NCBI RefSeq assembly: GCF_036057275.1
Contig: NZ_CP107945.1
Coordinates: forward strand, 5,456,001-5,520,000
Direction: 5' to 3'
Origin: Streptomyces sp. NBC_00390
GTDB taxonomy: Bacteria; Actinomycetota; Actinomycetes; Streptomycetales; Streptomycetaceae
Length of the DNA stretch: 64,000 bases
How positions within the stretch are numbered: the stretch's first letter is position 1; every line of letters begins with the position of its first letter. Below, in pieces: positions 27,521-35,147 of the stretch. The translations under genes and the position numbers were made by a program. The notes under the pieces are model-generated. The model was given only the letters and a program-made list of their open reading frames with translations. It ran no database searches and was not told the DNA's origin.

Positions 27521-28455
27521 CCGGCCGTTCCTTCCTTCAGGGGCAGCCGCCAGTCCTGGCCCACCAGATCCACTCCGTAGGAGCGGTGCGGCTTCTCGGA
27601 GACGAGCGTGAACCCGGCCCGCTGGTAGATCCGGCGGGCCCCGGCCAGTACGTCGTTGGTCCACAGCACCATGTCCCGGTACCCCGCTTCGCGCGCGAAA
27701 TCCACGGCGGTGCGCACCAGCCGGTCGCCGAGACCCTGCCCGCGCACCTCTGGTTCGACGAGCAGCAGCCGCAGCCGTGCCGTGGCAGGCGCTTCGTCCC
27801 GCACGCACATCACCGATCCCACCGGCCGCCCGTCCAGCTCGGCGATCCACACCCGTTCCAGGTGCGGGTCGTGATCCTGCGCGAAGTCCGCGACGATCCG
27901 GGCGACCAGGCCCTCGAAATCGGCGTTCCACCCGAACTCGGCGGCATACAGGGCGCCGTGCCGCTGCACGACCCATCCCAGGTCGCCGGCGACGGGCTCG
28001 CGCAGCACAGGCCCCTCGTGACGCGCCGCGGGCCGGGCGCCGGACAGGACCCCCCGTACCGTACGCAGCGCCTCGGTGAGCCGCTCCTGCTCGTGCGCCG
28101 GCACCCCGTCGAGCAGGGCGCCGACCGCCTGCCGCGACCGTTCGTCGAGGAGTGCGGCGGCCTCGCGCCCCTTCGCGGTGAGCGTGATCCGCTGCCGCCG
28201 CGGATCCACCTCGGACGGCCCCCGGGCCACCAGCCCGTCGCGCTCGAACCCGGCGAGCAGCCGGCTCAGATACCCGGCATCCAGCGACAGTTCGGCCCGC
28301 AGATCGGCGGCGTCCGTACGCGGACTGTGGGCGAGCTCGTAGAGCACCCGGGACTCGGTGAGGGTGTACGGGGTGTAGAGGTGTTTGCCGTAGTCGAGCG
28401 CGCCGATGAGGTTGGTGTAGAAGCGGTTGAAGGCGCGGATCTCATGGATGGGCAT
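27517..28455 (-). CDS. MarR regulator fused to GNAT acetyltransferase
   Basis: A 312-residue two-domain protein. Residues 1-140 form a MarR winged helix (AELSLDAGYLSRLLAGFERDGL, split as LDAGYLSRLL, and wing SEVDPRRQRITLT). Residues 150-312 form a GNAT acetyltransferase with the acetyl-CoA loop VRGQGLGDRLV and a C-terminal YQRAGFTLV strand. This fusion recurs in actinobacteria; the acetylation target is unknown. A perfect 13-bp palindrome sits just upstream, a likely autoregulatory operator. Downstream and overlapping is a TIM-barrel isomerase. Confidence 0.88.
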   Translation of the reverse strand: MPIHEIRAFNRFYTNLIGALDYGKHLYTPYTLTESRVLYELAHSPRTDAADLRAELSLDAGYLSRLLAGFERDGLVARGPSEVDPRRQRITLTAKGREAAALLDERSRQAVGALLDGVPAHEQERLTEALRTVRGVLSGARPAARHEGPVLREPVAGDLGWVVQRHGALYAAEFGWNADFEGLVARIVADFAQDHDPHLERVWIAELDGRPVGSVMCVRDEAPATARLRLLLVEPEVRGQGLGDRLVRTAVDFAREAGYRDMVLWTNDVLAGARRIYQRAGFTLVSEKPHRSYGVDLVGQDWRLPLKEGTAG

Positions 28456-28475
28456 GGGGGACTCCGAGCTTTCCT

Positions 28476-28488
28476 TTGACTGAGTCAA
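28476..28488. promoter_or_regulatory. MarR-type operator palindrome
   Basis: TTGACTGAGTCAA is a perfect palindrome around a central G, 21 bp upstream of the MarR-GNAT start. Its TTGAC half resembles a -35 box, so binding would block transcription. Confidence 0.6.
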
Positions 28489-28657
28489 CGGTAGGCCCGT
28501 GGGTGCGACCCGGCAAGGCCCGCGCCCGCGTCGTCCTGCACCAGGAGCCGGAGGGGCAGTGAACAGGGCCAGGGCATCGGGGCAGGCGCGGGGGACCGGC
28601 ATCGCGGCGGAGGGCCGGCCCGGCCCCGGCCCGTCCGGGTCGCGGGGCCGTCGGGCG

Positions 28658-29728
28658 TCAGCGAGCCCGCGGCGGAGCCGTCGAGTCCCTCGACATGAGC
28701 TCCGCGGAGATCGTCGCTATACCCCCCGGCGGAGGCGCCTCGGCGCCCATCGCCAGACGCCCGGCGCGGGCGCCCGCCTCGAACAGCGGGAGGCGGACCG
28801 TCGTCAGTGACGGGACCACGTCGACCGCGAAGGGCAGATCGTCGAAGCCGGCCACCGAGACGTCGTGCGGGATGCGCAGGCCCTGGTCGCGCAGCGCCGC
28901 GCAGGCGCCCAGTGCCACCGTGTCGTTCGCCGCGACGATCGCCGTCAGGCCGGGGTCCCTGCGCAGCAGTTCCTGGGCGGCGTCGTAGCCGGAGCGGCGG
29001 TCGTACGGGCCGTACACCGTCAGCCGGTCCAGACCGGCCTCCTCGCCGAGCCCCTCGGCCGCCATCGCCGCCCGGTGGCCCTCCAGCCGGTGCCGGGTCG
29101 TGGTGCGCTCCACCGGCCCGGCGATGTAGCCGATCCTCCGGTGGCCCAGGGTGATCAGGTGCTCGGTCAGCCGCCGCCCACCGCCGCGGTTGTCGAAGGC
29201 GAGCGCGGCGACGATCGCGTTGCTGCCCGGCAGCGGAGGCCGCCCGCACAGCACCACCCTCGTCCCCGCGTCCGCCAGCTTCGACAGCTTCGCGCTCATC
29301 GCCGCGATGTGGGCCGGGTCCTCGACCGCGCCGCCGGTCAGTACCACGGCCGCCGCGCGCTGGCGCTGCAGCAGCGTGAGGTAGGTCAGTTCGCGCTCCG
29401 GGGAGCCCCCGGTGTTGCACACGACGGCCAGCTTCTCGCCGCCGGCCCGCCCGGTCCCCTGCCGGCCCCCGATCTCGGTCTGCGCGGCCCCGGCCATGAT
29501 CCCGAAGAACGGGTCGGCGATGTCGTTGACGAGGACGCCGACAAGGTCGGAGGTGGCCGCGGCCAGCGAGCTGGCCGGGCCGTTGAGTACGTAGTCCAGC
29601 TCGTCCACCGCCCGCAGGACCCGCTCGCGGGTCGATGCGGCGACCGGGTAGTTGCCGTTCAGTACGCGGGAGACCGTGGCCGGGGACACCCGGGCGCGGG
29701 CGGCCACGTCCGCCAGGGTGACTGTCAT
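28658..29728 (-). CDS. LacI-family transcriptional regulator
   Basis: A 356-residue LacI repressor. The N-terminal helix-turn-helix and hinge are complete (TLADVAARARVSPATVSRVLN, split as TLADVAARA and VSPATVSRVLN; hinge LNGPASSLA), followed by a periplasmic-binding-like effector domain (DLVGVLVNDIADPFF, PHDVSVAGFDDLP near the C-terminus). It is divergent from the oxidoreductase/DUF993/isomerase operon; a palindrome between the genes is its probable operator. The inducer is likely a sugar or sugar-acid, not predictable from sequence. Confidence 0.92.
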   Translation of the reverse strand: MTVTLADVAARARVSPATVSRVLNGNYPVAASTRERVLRAVDELDYVLNGPASSLAAATSDLVGVLVNDIADPFFGIMAGAAQTEIGGRQGTGRAGGEKLAVVCNTGGSPERELTYLTLLQRQRAAAVVLTGGAVEDPAHIAAMSAKLSKLADAGTRVVLCGRPPLPGSNAIVAALAFDNRGGGRRLTEHLITLGHRRIGYIAGPVERTTTRHRLEGHRAAMAAEGLGEEAGLDRLTVYGPYDRRSGYDAAQELLRRDPGLTAIVAANDTVALGACAALRDQGLRIPHDVSVAGFDDLPFAVDVVPSLTTVRLPLFEAGARAGRLAMGAEAPPPGGIATISAELMSRDSTAPPRAR

Positions 29729-29802
29729 CGCTTGCCTCCGCGGGAGATGGAGCGACCCCTTGTCCGGGGCGCTGTCGGCAGGCTAGCTTCATATCGTGTA
29801 GA

Positions 29803-29810
29803 AAGCGCTT
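29803..29810. promoter_or_regulatory. LacI-type operator core
   Basis: AAGCGCTT, within AGAAAGCGCTTGCTAC, is a perfect palindrome with the central CG of LacI/GalR operators, placed midway between the divergent lacI-type gene and the oxidoreductase gene. Confidence 0.65.
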
Positions 29811-29864
29811 GCTACTCTCAAATCCAAAGAACTCGGGAAATCCGAGCGGAACGGAGGAAGCTTC

Positions 29865-31016
29865 GTGACACGCAGGACAGTGCGGATCGCCATGAACGGC
29901 GTCACCGGACGGATGGGCCACCGCCAGCACCTGGTCCGCTCCATCCTCGCGGTACGCGATCAGGGCGGCCTCCGCCTCGGTGACGGCGACGTCCTGTGGC
30001 CCGAGCCCGTTCTCGTCGGGCGTCGCGAGCACGCCCTGCGCGAGATCGCGGAGCGGCACGGCCTCACGGAGGTTTCGACCGATCTCGACTCCGTACTCGC
30101 CGACGACAGCATCGACATCTACTTCGACGCGCAGGCCACCTCCGCCCGCGTCGGAGCACTGAAGAAGGCGATCGCGGCGGGCAAGCACATCTACACCGAG
30201 AAGCCGACCGCCACCGACCTCGCCGGCGCCCTGGAGCTGGCCCGGCTCGCCGAGGCGGCCGGTATCAGGCACGGCGTCGTCCAGGACAAGATCTTCCTGC
30301 CGGGACTGGTGAAGCTGAAGCGCCTCGTCGACGGCGGCTTCTTCGGCCGGATCCTCTCCGTGCGCGGCGAGTTCGGCTACTGGGTCTTCGAGGGCGACTG
30401 GCAGGAGGCGCAGCGCCCCAGCTGGAACTACCGCAGCGAGGACGGAGGCGGCATCGCCGTCGACATGTTCCCGCACTGGGAGTACGTACTGCACGAGCTG
30501 TTCAGCAGGGTCGTCTCGGTCACCGCGCACCTCACCACCCACATCCCGCAGCGCTGGGACGAGCAGGGCAAGCCGTACGCGGCGACCGCCGACGACGCCG
30601 CGTACGGCATCTTCCAGCTGGACGGCGGCGCCGTCGCCCAGATCAACTCCTCCTGGACGGTCCGGGTCAACCGCGACGAACTCGTCGAGTTCCAGGTCGA
30701 CGGCACCCACGGCTCGGCGGTCGCCGGCCTGCGCCACTGCCGCGTCCAGCACCGCAGCGCCACCCCCAAGCCCGTGTGGAACCCGGACGGGCCCGGCACA
30801 AGGTCCTTCCGCGACCAGTGGCAGGAGGTCCCGGACAACGCCGTGTTCGACAACGGCTTCAAGGCCCAGTGGGAGCTGTTCCTGCGCCATGTCGTCCTCG
30901 GTGAGCCGTACCGCTGGGACCTGCTGGCGGGTGCGCGCGGCGTACAGCTCGCCGAGCTCGGCTTGCGTTCGTCCGCCGAGGGGCGGCGCATCAGCGTGCC
31001 GGAGCTGGCCCTGTGA
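29865..31016 (+). CDS. Gfo/Idh/MocA-family oxidoreductase
   Basis: A 383-residue NAD(P)-dependent sugar or polyol dehydrogenase. The N-terminal Rossmann fold opens with RIAMNGVTGRMGHRQH, slightly divergent from GxGxxG, and contains the family motif YTEKPTA (about residue 110). The C-terminal substrate domain carries GIAVDMFPHWEYVL, where the usual catalytic HxxD reads DMFPHW. GGAGGAAG precedes the GTG start. First gene of a three-gene overlapping operon, it probably oxidises the sugar that the later steps process. Confidence 0.9.
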   Translation: MTRRTVRIAMNGVTGRMGHRQHLVRSILAVRDQGGLRLGDGDVLWPEPVLVGRREHALREIAERHGLTEVSTDLDSVLADDSIDIYFDAQATSARVGALKKAIAAGKHIYTEKPTATDLAGALELARLAEAAGIRHGVVQDKIFLPGLVKLKRLVDGGFFGRILSVRGEFGYWVFEGDWQEAQRPSWNYRSEDGGGIAVDMFPHWEYVLHELFSRVVSVTAHLTTHIPQRWDEQGKPYAATADDAAYGIFQLDGGAVAQINSSWTVRVNRDELVEFQVDGTHGSAVAGLRHCRVQHRSATPKPVWNPDGPGTRSFRDQWQEVPDNAVFDNGFKAQWELFLRHVVLGEPYRWDLLAGARGVQLAELGLRSSAEGRRISVPELAL

Positions 31017-32170
31017 CCATCGAACTACCGCACCCGGACGGCGGGTTGTACACGTACGAGCCGCGCGCCGAGCCCGCCCCCGTCGCGGCGGGCGGCGCCC
31101 CGCTCACCTCCCGTACGGTCTTCGCCGCGGCGCATGTCGTGGCCGACCCGTACGCCGACACCCACCCCGATGCGCCCGCGGCCGTCGACTGGGACGCGAC
31201 GCTCGCCTTCCGCCGCCATCTGTGGTCGCACGGTCTCGGCGTCGCCGAGGCGATGGACACCGCGCAGCGCGGCATGGGCCTGGACCGGGCGGGCGCGGCC
31301 GAGCTGATCCGGCGCTCGGCGGCCGAGGCCAAGGCGGTCGGCGGCACGATCGCCTGCGGGGCCGGCACCGACGGGCAGGCGGGTCCTGTCGGCCTCGCGG
31401 GCGTCCGCGGCGCGTACGAGGAGCAGCTGGCCCTCGTCGAGGAGTGCGGCGCCCGCGCGATCCTCATGGCGTCCCGTGCCCTCGCGGCCACCGCCCGCAC
31501 GCCCGACGACTATCACGCCGTCTACTCGCCCCTGCTGCGCCAGGCCTCGCAGCCGGTGATCGTGCACTGGCTCGGGCCGATGTTCGATCCGGCGCTCGAG
31601 GGCTACTGGGGCAGCTCCGACCTGGATGCCGCGACCTCGGCCTTCCTCGAAATCATCGCCGAGCACCCGGACAAGGTCGACGGCATCAAGATCTCGCTGC
31701 TCGACGCGGAGCGCGAGATCGGCCTGCGCAGGCGGCTGCCGGAGGGCGTGCGCTGTTACACCGGCGACGACTTCCACTATCCCGAACTGATCGCGGGCGA
31801 CGAAGTCGGCTTCAGCCATGCCATGCTCGGCATCTTCGACCCGCTGGGCCCGCGGGCGGCCGAGGCGGTACGCGCTCTGGACGCGGGGGACACGGCGGGC
31901 TTCCGCACGCTGCTCGACCCGACGGTCGAGCTGGCCCGCCATCTGTTCGAGGAGCCGACGCGCTTCTACAAGACGGGCGTTGTGCTGCTGGCCTGGCTCG
32001 CCGGGCACCAGTCGCACTTCTCGATGGTGGGCGGCCTGCAGTCCGCGCGCTCCCTGCCGCATTTGTGCCGGGCCTACGAACTGGCCGACAGGCTCGGCCT
32101 GTTCCCCGATCCGGTACAGGCGGAGTCCCGTATGAAGTCTCTGCTGGCCGTCTACGGGGTGCACCGGTGA
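31013..32170 (+). CDS. DUF993 dihydrodipicolinate synthase-like protein
   Basis: A 385-residue protein of the DUF993 family, a TIM-barrel group distantly related to DHDPS/NAL-type aldolases. The Schiff-base lysine is probably in DKVDGIKISLLD (about residue 222), and the C-terminal half has FYKTGVVLLAWLAGHQSHF. It likely cleaves or dehydrates a keto-sugar acid, from fold rather than direct evidence. Its GTG overlaps the oxidoreductase stop (GTGA) and its own stop is overlapped by the next gene, so the trio is made in fixed ratio. Confidence 0.88.
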   Translation: MTIELPHPDGGLYTYEPRAEPAPVAAGGAPLTSRTVFAAAHVVADPYADTHPDAPAAVDWDATLAFRRHLWSHGLGVAEAMDTAQRGMGLDRAGAAELIRRSAAEAKAVGGTIACGAGTDGQAGPVGLAGVRGAYEEQLALVEECGARAILMASRALAATARTPDDYHAVYSPLLRQASQPVIVHWLGPMFDPALEGYWGSSDLDAATSAFLEIIAEHPDKVDGIKISLLDAEREIGLRRRLPEGVRCYTGDDFHYPELIAGDEVGFSHAMLGIFDPLGPRAAEAVRALDAGDTAGFRTLLDPTVELARHLFEEPTRFYKTGVVLLAWLAGHQSHFSMVGGLQSARSLPHLCRAYELADRLGLFPDPVQAESRMKSLLAVYGVHR

Positions 32171-32994
32171 ACCGTGCGCGCCTGAGCATCAACCAGATGA
32201 CGGTGAAGCAACTGCCCCTGCCCGAGCTCACGGACGCGTGCGTCCGCCTCGGCATCCCGGGCGTGGGCCTGTGGCGCGAACCGGTCGCCGCGTACGGCCT
32301 TCAGCCGGCGGCGGAACTCGTACGCGACGCCGGCCTGACGGTCACTTCCCTGTGCCGCGGCGGCTTCCTGACGGCGGTCGACGCGGACGAGCGGGACCGC
32401 GCCCTGGCCGACAACCGCGCGGCGATCGACGAAGCGGCGGCGCTGGGCACGGACACCCTGGTCCTCGTCTCCGGCGGCCTCCCGGACGGCGAGCGCGACC
32501 TGGCCGCCGCCCGCGAGCGGATCGCCGACGCGCTGTCCGAGCTGGCCCCCTACGCGGGGGAGCGCGGCGTCCGCCTGGCGATCGAGCCGCTGCACCCGAT
32601 GTTCGCCTCGGACCGCTGTGTGGTCTCCACCCTGACTCAGGCCCTGGACCTGGCCGAACGATTCCCGGCGGACCAGGTGGGCGTGGTGGTGGACACGTAT
32701 CACATCTGGTGGGACGACCAGGCCCCGTCAGCGGTGGCCCGCGCGGGGGCCGCGGGCCGTATCCACTCCTTCCAACTGGCGGACTGGATCACCCCGTTGC
32801 CGGCCGGGGTGCTGTACGGCCGCGGCCAACTGGGCGACGGCGCGGTGGACCTGCGTGCCTGGCGGGAGCGCGTGGAGTCGGCAGGGTGGACAGGGCTGAT
32901 CGAGGTGGAGCTGTTCAACGACGGCCTGTGGGCGAGGGACGGGGTGGAGGTACTGGAGGAGACGACGGTGAGGTTCGTGTCGGAGGCGTTCTGA
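32167..32994 (+). CDS. sugar phosphate isomerase/epimerase (TIM barrel)
   Basis: A 275-residue xylose-isomerase-like TIM barrel. Metal-site candidates are Glu in LAIEPLHPMFASDRC, Asp/His in VVVDTYHIWWD, His in RIHSFQLADW and Glu in IEVELFNDGLW. It is the third gene of the LacI-flanked operon, with a GTGA overlap to DUF993. Together with the oxidoreductase and DUF993 protein it makes an isomerase / dehydrogenase / aldolase-like route for an unidentified cyclitol or sugar; substrate is inference. Confidence 0.88.
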   Translation: MNRARLSINQMTVKQLPLPELTDACVRLGIPGVGLWREPVAAYGLQPAAELVRDAGLTVTSLCRGGFLTAVDADERDRALADNRAAIDEAAALGTDTLVLVSGGLPDGERDLAAARERIADALSELAPYAGERGVRLAIEPLHPMFASDRCVVSTLTQALDLAERFPADQVGVVVDTYHIWWDDQAPSAVARAGAAGRIHSFQLADWITPLPAGVLYGRGQLGDGAVDLRAWRERVESAGWTGLIEVELFNDGLWARDGVEVLEETTVRFVSEAF

Positions 32995-33026
32995 CGGGAG
33001 GGCGGAACGCTGTCCGCGTGAATGCG

Positions 33027-33434
33027 CTACGCGCTGTCCGATGCGAGGTAGAACCTGGAACGGGAGAACGACGCGCCCTCGGCACGAAAGGCAATGGCCT
33101 CCTCGGCGCCTTCGATGGACACGGCGAGGCCTCCGTCGTCGCACGGCAACAGGGTCACTGACCGGTCGATCACTCCTCCCCAGCCGCTGATGCGCAGGTC
33201 TTTCACCGAATTGAAGACGATGAAGAACTCGAATGCGTTGGTGTCCCGCCGTCCCCGCTCAGGAAGAAGCATGCGCGGATCGACCCGCAGGTCGAGGCCC
33301 AGGGTCACACTGGTGTCCCGCTCGTCGATGTGAAAATAGAAGAGCCTGCACTCGTCCAGGTCCGGAACAGTGACGAAAACGTCCCGCACGCGCTCTGGTT
33401 CGGCGAGCAGGGCTGCCCAGTCAGATGTGTTCAT
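33027..33434 (-). CDS. Imm50-like immunity protein
   Basis: A 135-residue acidic protein (NTSDWAALLAEPERVRDVF, CRLFYFHIDERDTSVTLGLDL, LRISGWGGVIDRSVTLLP). The beta-rich layout, ending with a Trp-Gly motif before an acidic strand, matches Imm50-type immunity proteins of polymorphic toxin systems as I recall them. The preceding gene is a clear paralogue and overlaps it by 14 bp, so they are coupled. Both lie downstream of an Rhs toxin fragment. It should bind and block a cognate toxin in the cytoplasm. Confidence 0.6.
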   Translation of the reverse strand: MNTSDWAALLAEPERVRDVFVTVPDLDECRLFYFHIDERDTSVTLGLDLRVDPRMLLPERGRRDTNAFEFFIVFNSVKDLRISGWGGVIDRSVTLLPCDDGGLAVSIEGAEEAIAFRAEGASFSRSRFYLASDSA

Positions 33435-33924
33435 AGAATGTCTTCTCGTCGGCAGCCGGAATCTTTTCGAACTTTCGGGCGTCGAGCCGTTTGAGGAACT
33501 GGTGCGGCCCTGAGTCGGATCCGTCCTCGCCTGCGGAAAACACACTCGGATGGCCGACCACGATGGCATCGGACGCCTCGAATGTCAGGACGAACGAACT
33601 CGAATCGATCCTGACGGCGATACGGCAGGCTCCGGCGTCGGCGATGGCGATGTCAGCCGAGGCATGCGGTCCCCACCCCGTCATCTCCAGGTGTGCGACC
33701 GCGATGAACTGAATGTGGAGCTGGAGGCGGTTGCGCCCCGCCGCGAGCCACTCCTCGGGAGGGTTCGACGGGAATGCGGGGAGATCGACACGGAGCGTCA
33801 GCGCAGGTCCGTAGCTGTTCAGATGCACGGATCGCACGGTCACGGAATCCAGGCCGGGCAGCTCCGAGTAGAGAGCCAGCAATTCATGTGGATTCTGCAC
33901 GAGGTCAGCCCAGTTCAGGGTCAT
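33421..33924 (-). CDS. Imm50-like immunity protein, paralogue next to the toxin
   Basis: A 167-residue paralogue of the next gene. Shared features are LNWADLVQNPHELLALYSEL at the start, LTLRVDLPAFPSN and LEMTGWGPHASADIAI; it carries a longer C-terminal tail (HQFLKRLDARKFEKI). Its ATG lies inside the end of the toxin reading frame (20-bp overlap), the classic toxin-immunity coupling. Third-position G+C is lower than in neighbouring housekeeping genes, typical of exchanged toxin-immunity DNA. Confidence 0.65.
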   Translation of the reverse strand: MTLNWADLVQNPHELLALYSELPGLDSVTVRSVHLNSYGPALTLRVDLPAFPSNPPEEWLAAGRNRLQLHIQFIAVAHLEMTGWGPHASADIAIADAGACRIAVRIDSSSFVLTFEASDAIVVGHPSVFSAGEDGSDSGPHQFLKRLDARKFEKIPAADEKTFYEHI

Positions 33925-34366
33925 AGTAGTAATGCTCCTCACAGCCGGGGATCTGCCCATTGCGCGTGTCCTCGTAGGGCCGTACATGGACATGCGGCCC
34001 CTGATACCCAGGTTCACCGGGCTTCTGGTGACCAAAATGATGATCCTGGAAGAGGATGATGTCTCCGTCGGCCGTCTCGTACCACTCTTCACGATAGAAG
34101 ATCGGCTTGCCGTCAGGGCCCAGCTGCGCGCCACCGCCCTGGTAGTCGGGCTTGGTGGCCATTGCGTGCGTAGTCCGTTGAATCGAATGGCTCCGCTCCT
34201 TCTGGTACCCCGGCGTCGCGCAGCGCCTTGGCCTTGGCCTCCGCCAGGCTCACCGGCGGGCACGGGTTCAGACCGAGGGGGTCCGCCCAGAGGTGCGGGT
34301 TGTGGACATACGTGGACGGGTTGGGGGCCGGGCTCAGTCCCAGCGGGTCCGGTGCTGTGTAGCGGG
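33905..34366 (-). pseudogene. 3' end of an Rhs polymorphic toxin, frameshifted
   Basis: The fragment starts with a standard Rhs core end (RYTAPDPLGLSPAPNP, then STYVHNPHLWADPLGL), followed by a C-terminal toxin domain. That domain reads LAEAKAKALRDAGVPEGAEP in one frame and MATKPDYQGGGAQLGPDGKP... ending GCEEHYYYDPELG in another. The switch lies near 34180-34186 and needs a single-base indel. The domain has HVHVRPYEDTRNG near its end. The thousand-residue Rhs repeat region is absent. An ATG at 34162 could still start an 85-residue toxin piece. Confidence 0.75.
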
Positions 34367-34545
34367 CGCGCCTGCGCGAAGTCGGCCAAAGCCTCCTCGT
34401 CCGAGAACGCACAGATCCACCGCACCCCGCCCTGATCCGCGGTCCACAGGCTCCCGTACGCATCGAACGGCACCAGCACAGCAGTACGCCGGAATTCACC
34501 CAGCAATTGTGCAAACTGCCGTCGTGCGAGTTTCAGTTCGCCGGC
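34367..34545 (-). pseudogene. truncated SseB-like gene fused by deletion to the Rhs remnant
   Basis: Out of frame with the Rhs piece, the sequence reads LARRQFAQLLGEFRRTAVLV, then PFDAYGSLWTADQGGVRWIC and AFSDEEALADFAQAR. This is the N-terminal half of the SseB-like proteins that accompany toxins in Streptomyces. It breaks off at about 34366, exactly where Rhs coding begins, so a deletion joined the two genes. No good start codon remains upstream. Confidence 0.6.
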
Positions 34546-35036
34546 TGATGAGGCATCAGGTGCCGCAGGTTCTCCTGTCGGCGGTGACAGTAGTCCTCCC
34601 AGCACTGATTCCTGGCCCAACTCGGACAGCCGGGAAGTTTGTTGAGGCTCCGGTATGTCATCCCCGTTTTCGGCAACGCGCCGAATGGTGCCATGGTGGC
34701 ATTCCCGCGAGCAACGTGGAGCGCCGGGCGCGACGGAGCGCAGACCCTCGTGGTTGATCACTCGGACGGGCAGTCCGCCGTTCGGATCGCGGGCACGCAC
34801 GCCGCCGGGCGTCCGCCAGGGGCGCGAACCGCCGTGCCGTTCACGACCCTGCCTCCCTGCACAGGTACGCCGACCGGTGGAGACGACCTTGGTGGATGAG
34901 CCCCGACCGCCGTCGAGAAAATTACTGCGCGAAGTCGTACAACCCTTTCCGAGTGACGGCAGTCGTATGTGTCGTCAAGGCTCCTGGGGTGGGGATCCGG
35001 GGGGATCTGAAGGGGCCTTGAGGTGGGGGATGCTGA
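34546..35036. other. gene-free stretch beside the toxin remnant
   Basis: About 490 bp without a supported gene and with locally lower third-position G+C. It probably holds further decayed toxin-locus DNA. Confidence 0.4.
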
Positions 35037-35066
35037 GGGGCCCGGCCGGTAGGCCGGGCCCCCTTT
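35037..35066 (+). terminator. hairpin with T-tract upstream of recD2
   Basis: Perfect 11-bp stem GGGGCCCGGCC / GGCCGGGCCCC around a 4-base loop, then CTTT. It is oriented for plus-strand transcripts although no plus-strand gene precedes it, so its own gene may have been lost. Confidence 0.65.
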
Positions 35067-35147
35067 GCGTCCGAGGTGCTCCCGGGCGCGGGGCCGGTTC
35101 GTCCACAGGCGCTCCGAGCTGTCGGACCTCGGCGGTAGCGTCGGGCC

